Source: an uncultured Prevotella sp.
GTDB lineage: Bacteria > Bacteroidota > Bacteroidia > Bacteroidales > Bacteroidaceae
DNA length: 10,679 nucleotides
Direction of reading: 5' to 3'
Assembly (NCBI GenBank): GCA_900553155.1
Contig: USCM01000046.1
Span: 1 to 10,679 of the forward strand
The translations under genes were made by a program, and so were the position numbers. Below the pieces are notes generated by a model. That model was not told where the DNA came from. It worked only from the letters and a program-made list of their open reading frames with translations, and did no database searches. Shown in pieces: positions 1-6,689 of this stretch. Positions within the stretch are counted from its first letter, which is position 1. Every line of letters begins with the position of its first letter.

Positions 1-1
1 C

Positions 2-154
2 TTCGACTGGGATAAGGCGATGGCTAAACTTGCCACCCTACCCCGCCAGGCGGAATGGGAGCAGTATGTGTCTGCCTTTCAGCAATGTGCAGCCAACGCC
101 ACAAGCGACGAGAAGTGGAACATGATGGAAAGAATGTTCTACCTGTACGAATAG
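2..154 (+). CDS. L-rhamnose/L-fucose mutarotase-family protein, C-terminal fragment
   Basis: Only the last 50 codons are present; the gene begins left of the window. The reading frame is fixed by the in-frame TAG at 152-154. The visible peptide starts FDWDKAMAKLATLPRQAEWE and ends in KWNMMERMFYLYE. This resembles the C-terminus of the DUF718 / RhaM family, which has a Trp-rich helix followed by a final 'EKW..MER.F.L' strand. Members interconvert alpha and beta anomers of L-rhamnose or related 6-deoxy-L-sugars in the cytoplasm. The gene lies 53 nt upstream of fkp on the same strand and no promoter is visible in the gap, so the two are probably co-transcribed. That context makes L-fucose a plausible substrate (inference). 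Family assignment is from memory of the motif and rests on a short fragment. Confidence 0.75.
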   Translation, partial: FDWDKAMAKLATLPRQAEWEQYVSAFQQCAANATSDEKWNMMERMFYLYE

Positions 155-207
155 ACCCAACCATCAAGCAACATAAACACTCACCCTATAACATATAACA
201 AGCACAG

Positions 208-2970
208 ATGAAGAAACTTTTATCCCTGCCACCTAACCTTGTTGGCAGTTTTCACGAAATAACAGGTCTTGACAAAGCTGATTGGTTTTGCACCAACGAC
301 CCTGTAGACCGCAAGCTTGGCTCGGGCGGCGGAACCACATGGCTCCTGCAATCGGCATACGCAGACAGTCATGCCAAAGGCGAATCGTTTGACGAATGGC
401 TTGCCGCCAACAAACGTCTTATTCTCCATGCCGGCGGACAGAGCAGACGACTGCCCTCATACGCACCATCCGGAAAAATTCTTACGCCACTACCTGTGTT
501 TCGTTGGGAACGCGGACAGAAACTCAACCAGAACCTGTTGTCGTTACAGGTTCCGCTATACGAGCGCATCATGAACATCGCCCCGAAGGGACTTAACACC
601 ATGATTGTAAGTGGCGACGTATACATCCGCGCCACCGAACAACTACAGCCTATACCCGAAGATGCCGACATCGTGTGCTATGGCCTGTGGCTTGGACCCG
701 AGATAGCCAAAGACCATGGCGTCTTTGTGTCGTCCAGACAGAACCCCAACCAGCTGAAGTGCATGCTGCAAAAACCCTCGACCGACACCCTTGCCTCGCT
801 GCTTGCCGACCACTTCTACCTTACCGACATCGGCGTATGGATATTGTCCGACCGTGCCGTGCGCACCCTTATGCGCCACTCGGTAGCCGAAGGCGACATA
901 GAGAAAGGCGAGATTGACTACTACGACCTCTACGGAACCTTTGGTTGCGCCCTTGGCACCGACCCTGGGGTTAAGGACAAGGAGATTGGCAGCTTGCGAG
1001 TGGCCATACTGCCATTGCCCGGCGGCGAGTTCTACCACTTCGGAACATCGCACGAACTGCTGTCGTCGATGGTCGACATACAAAACATCGTGAACGACCA
1101 AAGGGAGATAATGCACCACGACCGCAAGCCGCACCCGTCGATATTCGTACAGAACACGAAGATTGACATTAAGTGGAACTCGGAGAACAGAAATATATGG
1201 GTGGAGAACTCGTGCGTTGGAAAGAACTGGACCTTCAGCCAAAACAACATCGTGACGGGTGTGCCCGAGAACCAATGGAGCATAAACCTCAAGCCCAACC
1301 AGTGTGTGGACATTGTGCCTGTAGGCGAGACCGAATGGGCGGTAAGACCATACGAATTCTACGACAAGTTTGCCGGCGACCAACAGTTTGAGCCTATCTT
1401 CCCCGTTGTTGACAACACCGACGACATGGGACGTGTGCTGCAATGGATGATAGACAACGACACTGACAACGGAGGACGCTCCATATACGACAAAGCCAAG
1501 CGCCTGAGCGCCGACCAGATTAGCGCACAAGCCAACCTTAAGCGACTTGTAGAGCAGCGCAGCTCGCTGCGTGCAGCCAACCTGCCGATGCTTGCAGCCA
1601 ACTGGCAGCACAGCGTGTTCTACCAGCTCGACCTCGAAGATACAGCCAACGAATATGCCCGTTTCAACATCCAGCTGCCCGAGCCACTGCCACTGTCGGC
1701 CCCGTTGCTCACCCGCACACACGACGCAATGTTCCGCTCGGAAGTGGCAAGACGCCTGAAGACCACCGACACACACGAGGAGCGCGCCTTCGAACTGCTG
1801 CGACAAGGCATAACCGAGAATGTAACGATGCACCGCCAGACACCCCGAATGGCTGTATACAAGGACCAGATAGTGTGGGGCCGCTCGCCTGTGCGCATCG
1901 ACCTTGCCGGCGGATGGACCGACACGCCCCCCTTCTGCCTTATGGAAGGCGGCAACGTGCTTAACATCGCCATCGAGCTAAACGGCCAGCCGCCATTGCA
2001 GACGTACATCAAGCCATGCGCCGAACCGCACATCGTGATGCGAAGCATCGACCTCGGAGCATCCGAAACGATAAAGACGTTTGAAGAACTGGCTCAATAT
2101 AATAAGGTTGGCTCGCCCTTCTCGATACCAAAGGCGGCATTGGCTCTCGCCGGATTCCTGCCACAATTCAGCACCGAACAGTTTGCCACACTTGCCGACC
2201 AGCTGCGCGCCTTTGGCTGCGGCATAGAGGTAACGCTGCTGTCGGCTATCCCTGCCGGCTCCGGACTGGGCACAAGCTCGCTGCTTGCATCCACCGTACT
2301 TGGAGCGCTGAGCGACTTCTGCGGCTTAGGATGGGACAAGACGGAGATAGGCCAACGCACCCTGGTGCTCGAACAGCTGCTTACAACAGGCGGCGGATGG
2401 CAAGACCAGTTTGGCGGACTGCTGCCGGGCGTAAAGCTGCTGCAAACCAACAAGGGATTTGCACAGAGTCCGGGGGTACGGTATCTGCCTTCCGAGCTGT
2501 TTACATCTGCCGACTACCGTGCTTGCCACCTGCTCTACTACACCGGCATAACACGCACGGCAAAGACAATATTAGCAGAGATTGTGCGCCGTATGTTCCT
2601 CAACCAGAACAACGAGGTGCAGCAACTGCGCGAGATGAAAGCCCATGCCCTCGACATGTTTGATGCCATACAGCACTTGGACTTCGACCGAATGGGCCGT
2701 CTTGTACGCAAGACATGGACACAAAACCAGCTTATCGACGCAGGCACCAACCCCGCATCGGTGCAAGCCATAACATCGCTTATAGACGACCTGTGCCTTG
2801 GCTACAAGCTGCCCGGAGCCGGAGGAGGAGGCTACCTGTACATGGTGGCAAAGGACGTGGAGGCAGCCGCACGCATACGATACATACTGTCGTGCAACCG
2901 CCCCAACGACAAAGCAAGATTTGTAAATATGAGTTTGTGTACAAAGGGCTTGCAGATAAGCCGAAGCTAA
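208..2970 (+). CDS. fkp: Bifunctional L-fucokinase / GDP-L-fucose pyrophosphorylase (Fkp)
   Basis: Fkp phosphorylates free L-fucose with ATP and then transfers GMP from GTP, giving GDP-L-fucose for surface-polysaccharide and glycoprotein fucosylation in the cytoplasm. The protein is 920 aa; Bacteroides fragilis Fkp is about 949 aa. The N-terminal guanylyltransferase half shows the nucleotide-binding signature HAGGQSRRLPSYAPSGK at residues 74-90, with Arg80/Arg81 and Lys90. A linker region at about 312-390 is rich in Asn and Val and fits the beta-helix segment of the family. The C-terminal GHMP kinase half has the entry motif GRSPVRIDLAGGWTDTPP (558-575), the glycine-rich ATP loop PAGSGLGTSS (682-691), TTGGGWQDQFGG (726-737) and the last GHMP motif LPGAGGGGYLYM (868-879). 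All key motifs are intact. The ATG at 208 is chosen because MKKLLSLPPNLV matches a family-like N-terminus and follows an A-rich leader; no Shine-Dalgarno site is seen. It ends 68 nt from the convergent sialidase gene. Confidence 0.96.
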   Translation: MKKLLSLPPNLVGSFHEITGLDKADWFCTNDPVDRKLGSGGGTTWLLQSAYADSHAKGESFDEWLAANKRLILHAGGQSRRLPSYAPSGKILTPLPVFRWERGQKLNQNLLSLQVPLYERIMNIAPKGLNTMIVSGDVYIRATEQLQPIPEDADIVCYGLWLGPEIAKDHGVFVSSRQNPNQLKCMLQKPSTDTLASLLADHFYLTDIGVWILSDRAVRTLMRHSVAEGDIEKGEIDYYDLYGTFGCALGTDPGVKDKEIGSLRVAILPLPGGEFYHFGTSHELLSSMVDIQNIVNDQREIMHHDRKPHPSIFVQNTKIDIKWNSENRNIWVENSCVGKNWTFSQNNIVTGVPENQWSINLKPNQCVDIVPVGETEWAVRPYEFYDKFAGDQQFEPIFPVVDNTDDMGRVLQWMIDNDTDNGGRSIYDKAKRLSADQISAQANLKRLVEQRSSLRAANLPMLAANWQHSVFYQLDLEDTANEYARFNIQLPEPLPLSAPLLTRTHDAMFRSEVARRLKTTDTHEERAFELLRQGITENVTMHRQTPRMAVYKDQIVWGRSPVRIDLAGGWTDTPPFCLMEGGNVLNIAIELNGQPPLQTYIKPCAEPHIVMRSIDLGASETIKTFEELAQYNKVGSPFSIPKAALALAGFLPQFSTEQFATLADQLRAFGCGIEVTLLSAIPAGSGLGTSSLLASTVLGALSDFCGLGWDKTEIGQRTLVLEQLLTTGGGWQDQFGGLLPGVKLLQTNKGFAQSPGVRYLPSELFTSADYRACHLLYYTGITRTAKTILAEIVRRMFLNQNNEVQQLREMKAHALDMFDAIQHLDFDRMGRLVRKTWTQNQLIDAGTNPASVQAITSLIDDLCLGYKLPGAGGGGYLYMVAKDVEAAARIRYILSCNRPNDKARFVNMSLCTKGLQISRS

Positions 2971-3018
2971 GGCGCCTAAAAACAATACAAGAGCACCTTA
3001 GCCCAATAATAAAAATGC

Positions 3019-3067
3019 CAAATGGCGGATGCCAGCACTTACTTTGAGTGCTGGTATTCGCCATTTG
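3019..3067. terminator. Bidirectional intrinsic terminator hairpin between fkp and the sialidase gene
   Basis: Two 21-nt arms (3019-3039 and 3047-3067) flank a 7-nt loop (3040-3046). In plus-strand RNA the stem is continuous with two G-U wobbles. In minus-strand RNA the same two positions become A-C mismatches, but the stem is followed by a U-rich run (GCATTTTTATTATT, reading down from 3018). The plus direction has only a weak TTATTT after the stem. It lies between converging genes, so it probably ends both transcripts. The right arm contains the last codons of the sialidase gene, and that gene's stop codon (3039-3041) falls at the edge of the loop. Confidence 0.75.
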
Positions 3068-4235
3068 TTATTTCAGAAAGAGTGTAGCTGTCGAACACCA
3101 TGTCGTAGCCACCCTTCTGCTCCGATTCCTCATAGAAGAAGGCAATTTTGCCGTTGCACATCTGCTCCATTGTAGAGTATGCCGAATCGGTATTGCTTAT
3201 GCGGAACACCTTCCAACCCGACTTGAAGCAAGCGGGCGAGGCATAATCGGCAGCCGATGCCAACTCCTTGTAATAGATGCCCACCTTCTCGCGCTTGCCG
3301 CTCATAGGCACCGAGTAGAGCAGCACGTTTGTGCGCTTGCCGTCTGCCATGCGGCGTGCCTTGACAACAAGCACCTCGCCGTTGCAGCGTGCCGACGGAT
3401 ATGCCTTGTTGTCTATATATGCAGGCTCTGCCCATCTGCCCTCCGCCTTCTTGGCATTGGTATAGGTGTAGATGTTGAAGATGCGGCCCTTGCCCTTCTG
3501 CGACCTGCTGCACAACAGAACGCTGCCATTGGGCAGCTCCACAACCTTGGCCTCGTCGCCGTCGAGCGTAGGACGAGCGTCGACACCACCCAACGGCTGC
3601 CATGTGCGGCCGAAGTTGTCCGAATAGACCACCACATTGCCCACATTGGTGCACAGCGCCGAATAGATGCGGTAGTGGCTGCCAGCCTTTATCTTAGAGC
3701 TTTGGCATATACGGCCAGAAGAGAAGAAGAGCTTGTGCACTGCCCCATTCATCAGCGAGAAAATGTCGGACGTAATCTCGCCACCCGTCCAGTTGATTCC
3801 GTCCTTACTGTAATAGCGACCCACACGATTAGGGTTTTCGAGCGTAGAGCGCCAGTACCACACATTGCCCGAGGCGCACATCATAAGCATCTCGCCCGTC
3901 TTGCGGTCGCACACCACGGCAGCGTCGCCATGGGCAACATCGAACGGCTTGTTGGGTCCGTCGCCCTTGACCAAGGTGCGCTCCTCCCCCCATGTGGCTC
4001 CGTTGTCGGCACTTGTCTTGGCCACAACATCGATAACGCCGCCACCCACGTCGGTACGGCATGGACGAAAATCGCTTATTGCCATAATCTTGCCGTCGTT
4101 GGTCTTGAGCAGAGCCGGTATACGGTAGCAATTAGAGATGGTGTCGGTCTTGAACAGCACGGTCTGTGCATCCACTGTAGTTGCAACAAAAGCGGTTGCA
4201 ACGAACGCAGATATAGCACAAAAAATTCTTTTCAT
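3039..4235 (-). CDS. Secreted exo-alpha-sialidase (GH33-like, BNR/Asp-box)
   Basis: Predicted to cleave terminal sialic acids from glycans in the periplasm or outside the cell. The 398-aa protein starts with a signal peptide: MKR, then a hydrophobic stretch to about residue 20, with a likely cut after VDA (23/24) and no lipobox. The mature part has sialidase landmarks in order: YRIP (37-40, first arginine Arg38); DFRPCRTDVGGG (55-66, Asp62 as probable acid/base); Asp boxes SADNGATW (75-82), SKDGINW (143-149) and SDNFGRTW (205-212); Glu228; Arg244; Arg315; and the SAYS segment with probable nucleophile Tyr353 followed by Glu369 (FFYEE). These assignments come from family knowledge, not an alignment. 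At 398 aa it is essentially a catalytic domain and lacks the extra N-terminal domain of the roughly 540-aa Bacteroides NanH. It is the last gene of the minus-strand train, 53 nt after cls. I found no TAnnTTTG promoter in that gap, so read-through is possible. It is convergent with fkp. Confidence 0.88.
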   Translation of the reverse strand: MKRIFCAISAFVATAFVATTVDAQTVLFKTDTISNCYRIPALLKTNDGKIMAISDFRPCRTDVGGGVIDVVAKTSADNGATWGEERTLVKGDGPNKPFDVAHGDAAVVCDRKTGEMLMMCASGNVWYWRSTLENPNRVGRYYSKDGINWTGGEITSDIFSLMNGAVHKLFFSSGRICQSSKIKAGSHYRIYSALCTNVGNVVVYSDNFGRTWQPLGGVDARPTLDGDEAKVVELPNGSVLLCSRSQKGKGRIFNIYTYTNAKKAEGRWAEPAYIDNKAYPSARCNGEVLVVKARRMADGKRTNVLLYSVPMSGKREKVGIYYKELASAADYASPACFKSGWKVFRISNTDSAYSTMEQMCNGKIAFFYEESEQKGGYDMVFDSYTLSEITNGEYQHSK

Positions 4236-4288
4236 ATTTATAATTCAGGTTTTAGTTAGTTTATCTTTTAGTTGTTTGTCATCTTAGT

Positions 4289-5719
4289 CTACATCAACGG
4301 CGAGAGCAAGCGTATCAACGACTCGGACAGTCGTCTTCCGAACGAGCGCCGTTGCAGCTCGTCCACATCGGCTATGTCGACACTCTGGGCCTCATCCTCA
4401 AGGTACAAGGCCTTCATGCGCAGCGCCAGCTGGCGGTCGTAGAAGAAGACGTTGGCCTCGAAGTTGTTCTCAAAGCTGCGGAAGTCGATGTTGGTGGAGC
4501 CACAGGTGCACAACTCGTCGTCGCACACCATTATCTTGCTGTGGTTGAACCCAGCCTTGTACAGGCGTATCTTGACACCCGACTGCACCGTCTGCATGAC
4601 GTACGACACACTTGCCCACTCAAGCATGTGGGCGTCGCTGTGCCTCGGAATCATAAGCCTTACGTCTACCCCGGCAAGGGCGGCGGTGCGCATGGCAAAG
4701 AGTATAGGCTCGGTGGGCAGGAAGTATGGCGTCTCCATATACACATACTGCTTTGCCTCAAGCAGTATGCGCACGTATCCCTGCATGATGTCGGGCCATG
4801 GAGCCACCGGACTGCTCGTCACCAGCTGGGCAATGCAGTTGTTGTCGATGTGCCACGGCATTGGCGGATAGTAGCGGCGGTTGGTTACAAGCGTGCGGTC
4901 GACAAAATACCAATCCACCAAGAAAGCCCGCTGCAAGGCATACACAATGCTGCCACGCAGGTGCATGTGGGTGTCGCGCCAAGGCAAGGAGCCTCCGCGT
5001 ATGCCCTTGACATAACGCATGGCGATGTTCATACCGCCCGTAAAGCCCTCTATGCCGTCGATGATGCAGAGCTTGCGGTGATTGCGGTAGTTCACCTTGC
5101 TGGTGAAGGCAGGAAACTTGACCGGCATGAAGACGCACACGTCGATGCCCGCACTGCGCATACGCTCGAAGAACCTGTGCGGCACACGCCAACATCCCAC
5201 ATCGTCATAGATAACGCGCACCTCGACGCCCTCGCGTGCCTTCTGTATCAAGGCATCCGAAACCAGCCTGCCCAAAGGGTCGTCGGCAAAGATGTACACA
5301 TCGAGGTGTATATGATGCCGGGCACGGCTTATAGCCTGAAGCAATGCCGGGAAGAACTGGTAGCCATCGGTATAAAACTCTACCTCGTTGTCCTTGAAGG
5401 GCAATGCAAGGCTCTGGTTGGTGAACAGCTGTATAAGCGAGCGGTACCTATCGGGTAGCCGCAGCTGGCGCTGCTCTACAAACTCGAGCATCTGCCGCTT
5501 AGACAACTGGTTGAGCGAACGCTGCGACATAAGGCGCATCTTGCGTGTGTTCTGCCCGAAGAAGATGTACAGCACGATGCCAAAAACAGGCACAAACATA
5601 AGCACCAACACCCATGCCATGGTTTTGGCAGGCTGCCGGTTGTCCATAAGCACAGTGACAATGATGCTCACTATCACTATGGCGTAGACCACTATGAATA
5701 TCCAATGAACGTAAATCAT
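4289..5719 (-). CDS. cls: Cardiolipin synthase (phospholipase D superfamily)
   Basis: Bacterial Cls joins two phosphatidylglycerol molecules into cardiolipin plus glycerol at the inner membrane. The 476-aa length is typical. Two hydrophobic segments at about residues 5-24 and 33-54 form the N-terminal membrane anchor. The body has both HKD motifs: HRKLCIID at 214-221 (His214, Lys216, Asp221), followed by a GGMNIA segment, and HSKIMVCD at 393-400 (His393, Lys395, Asp400), followed by GSTNIDFRSFENNFE. Both catalytic centres are therefore intact. It starts 51 nt after the queE stop and ends 53 nt before the sialidase ATG, all on the same strand. The start codon was chosen because it opens directly into the first membrane helix. 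No strong promoter or terminator was seen in the flanking gaps. Another PLD-type phosphatidyltransferase is the only realistic alternative. Confidence 0.95.
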   Translation of the reverse strand: MIYVHWIFIVVYAIVIVSIIVTVLMDNRQPAKTMAWVLVLMFVPVFGIVLYIFFGQNTRKMRLMSQRSLNQLSKRQMLEFVEQRQLRLPDRYRSLIQLFTNQSLALPFKDNEVEFYTDGYQFFPALLQAISRARHHIHLDVYIFADDPLGRLVSDALIQKAREGVEVRVIYDDVGCWRVPHRFFERMRSAGIDVCVFMPVKFPAFTSKVNYRNHRKLCIIDGIEGFTGGMNIAMRYVKGIRGGSLPWRDTHMHLRGSIVYALQRAFLVDWYFVDRTLVTNRRYYPPMPWHIDNNCIAQLVTSSPVAPWPDIMQGYVRILLEAKQYVYMETPYFLPTEPILFAMRTAALAGVDVRLMIPRHSDAHMLEWASVSYVMQTVQSGVKIRLYKAGFNHSKIMVCDDELCTCGSTNIDFRSFENNFEANVFFYDRQLALRMKALYLEDEAQSVDIADVDELQRRSFGRRLSESLIRLLSPLM

Positions 5720-5770
5720 ACGAAGCCTTACTTATGTTTGAGTACTAACGGGCTGTAATGTCCTATCGTT

Positions 5771-6334
5771 TTATTTGAATCCTACCAACTTGTGGGTCTG
5801 CAACGAGAGCCTCCATTCGGGATGCTCAAGTATGTATTGGAAGCAGCGCTCCACTGTATTGGCGTTGCGTTGGGCGTCCTGCACATCACAGGGTTGCAGA
5901 TACCGGTAGTCGGCAATGATGCCGTGGTCGTCGGGAGCGGCGGTCGACTCCTCGAAGATGCACTTAAGCTCGTTGCACTTCTTGATGACGGTATGCCCCT
6001 TAGGCGAACACGTTATCCAGTCGATGCCCTCTACAATGGGGTGCGTGCCGTTGGTCTCCATAGCCAATTCGTACCCATTGGCATGCAGAAGGTCTACCAA
6101 CGCACGGTCTACCTGAAGCGAGGGTTCGCCTCCGGTAAGCACCACGAAGCGGGAGGGGTGCTGGCTTATGCGGCTCAATATATCGTCGCCGCTCAGTAGC
6201 TCGTAGCTTGCAAACTGTGTGTCGCAGAACGGACACTTGAGGTTGCAGCCCGAAAAGCGAACAAATATGGCTGCCCGCCCCGTGTTGCGTCCCTCGCCCT
6301 GCAACGAGTAGAAAATATCATTTATCCGATACAT
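5771..6334 (-). CDS. queE: 7-carboxy-7-deazaguanine synthase (radical SAM)
   Basis: QueE rearranges 6-carboxytetrahydropterin into 7-carboxy-7-deazaguanine, the second committed step toward preQ0 and queuosine, using a 4Fe-4S cluster, SAM and Mg2+. The N-terminus has the QueE hallmark FYSLQGEG (residues 8-15), then the cluster motif C30-x3-C34-x2-C37 (CNLKCPFC, followed by DTQF). The SAM-binding TGGEPSLQ is at 67-74, METNGT at 92-97 and TCSPKG at 108-113. The protein is 187 aa, shorter than the usual 210-245 aa, which fits a compact QueE core with no visible frameshift. It starts 3 nt after the queD stop, so the two are probably translationally coupled. QueD makes the substrate of QueE, which supports both assignments. 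Confidence 0.95.
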   Translation of the reverse strand: MYRINDIFYSLQGEGRNTGRAAIFVRFSGCNLKCPFCDTQFASYELLSGDDILSRISQHPSRFVVLTGGEPSLQVDRALVDLLHANGYELAMETNGTHPIVEGIDWITCSPKGHTVIKKCNELKCIFEESTAAPDDHGIIADYRYLQPCDVQDAQRNANTVERCFQYILEHPEWRLSLQTHKLVGFK

Positions 6335-6337
6335 CGC

Positions 6338-6670
6338 TTAGTCCTCCTCGTATATAGCCTTGTTGCCCTCGCTCTCCTGTACCTTGCACTTATAGCACTG
6401 GGGTATCTGCTCGGTTACCCAGCGTGCTATGTTCTCGGCAGTGGGGTTGAAGGGCAGCACCTCGTTAAAGTTGGCATGGTCGAGGCGGCCCTTCACCAGC
6501 TGCTTGATGTGGGTGAAGTCGACAACCATACCGTCCTTGTTTAGCTCCCTCGACTTGCAGTAGATGGTTATTATCCAGTTGTGTCCATGCAGGTTCTGGC
6601 ACTTGCTCTCGTAAGAGAGGTTAAGGCGGTGACACGCCGAAACCTCAAGTGTCTTTTCTATGTAATACAT
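6338..6670 (-). CDS. queD: 6-carboxy-5,6,7,8-tetrahydropterin synthase
   Basis: QueD converts 7,8-dihydroneopterin triphosphate to 6-carboxytetrahydropterin, the step before QueE. The 110-aa length fits the small PTPS/QueD family. The zinc ligands appear as His14 (SACHRL), His28 and His30 (NLHGHNW), and the catalytic Cys24 lies just before them (KCQNLHGH). DFTHIK (51-56), LDHANFN (63-69, with an Asp64-His65 pair like that of E. coli QueD), PTAEN (76-80) and VQESEGNKA (97-105) complete the family pattern. The Cys24 context favours QueD over eukaryotic-type 6-pyruvoyl-tetrahydropterin synthase. The gene begins 19 nt after the dnaG stop, with a pure A/T leader and no Shine-Dalgarno site, and is followed after 3 nt by queE. 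Confidence 0.95.
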   Translation of the reverse strand: MYYIEKTLEVSACHRLNLSYESKCQNLHGHNWIITIYCKSRELNKDGMVVDFTHIKQLVKGRLDHANFNEVLPFNPTAENIARWVTEQIPQCYKCKVQESEGNKAIYEED

Positions 6671-6689
6671 ATATATATAGTTTTTAATA

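Noticed and set aside
643..1833. 396-codon open frame on the minus strand inside fkp
   Set aside because: It lies wholly antisense to fkp, whose motifs are intact. Its translation is low in complexity, rich in Val, His and Arg, and has no recognisable domain. It is a codon-bias shadow.
3019..3067. Inverted repeat as a MITE or insertion-sequence end
   Set aside because: There is one copy only, with no target duplication and no transposase. Its place between convergent genes with a U-rich tail fits a terminator.
3048..4259. 403-codon open frame on the plus strand opposite the sialidase
   Set aside because: Its translation is rich in His, Ala, Val and Arg, typical of the antisense of a Bacteroidota gene. 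The minus frame has a signal peptide and catalytic motifs.
4352..5458. 368-codon plus-strand open frame opposite cls
   Set aside because: It is antisense to both HKD motifs of cls and resembles no protein family. It is a shadow frame.
6671..6689. preQ1 riboswitch upstream of queD
   Set aside because: The gap is only 19 nt and nearly pure A/T, too short for an aptamer.
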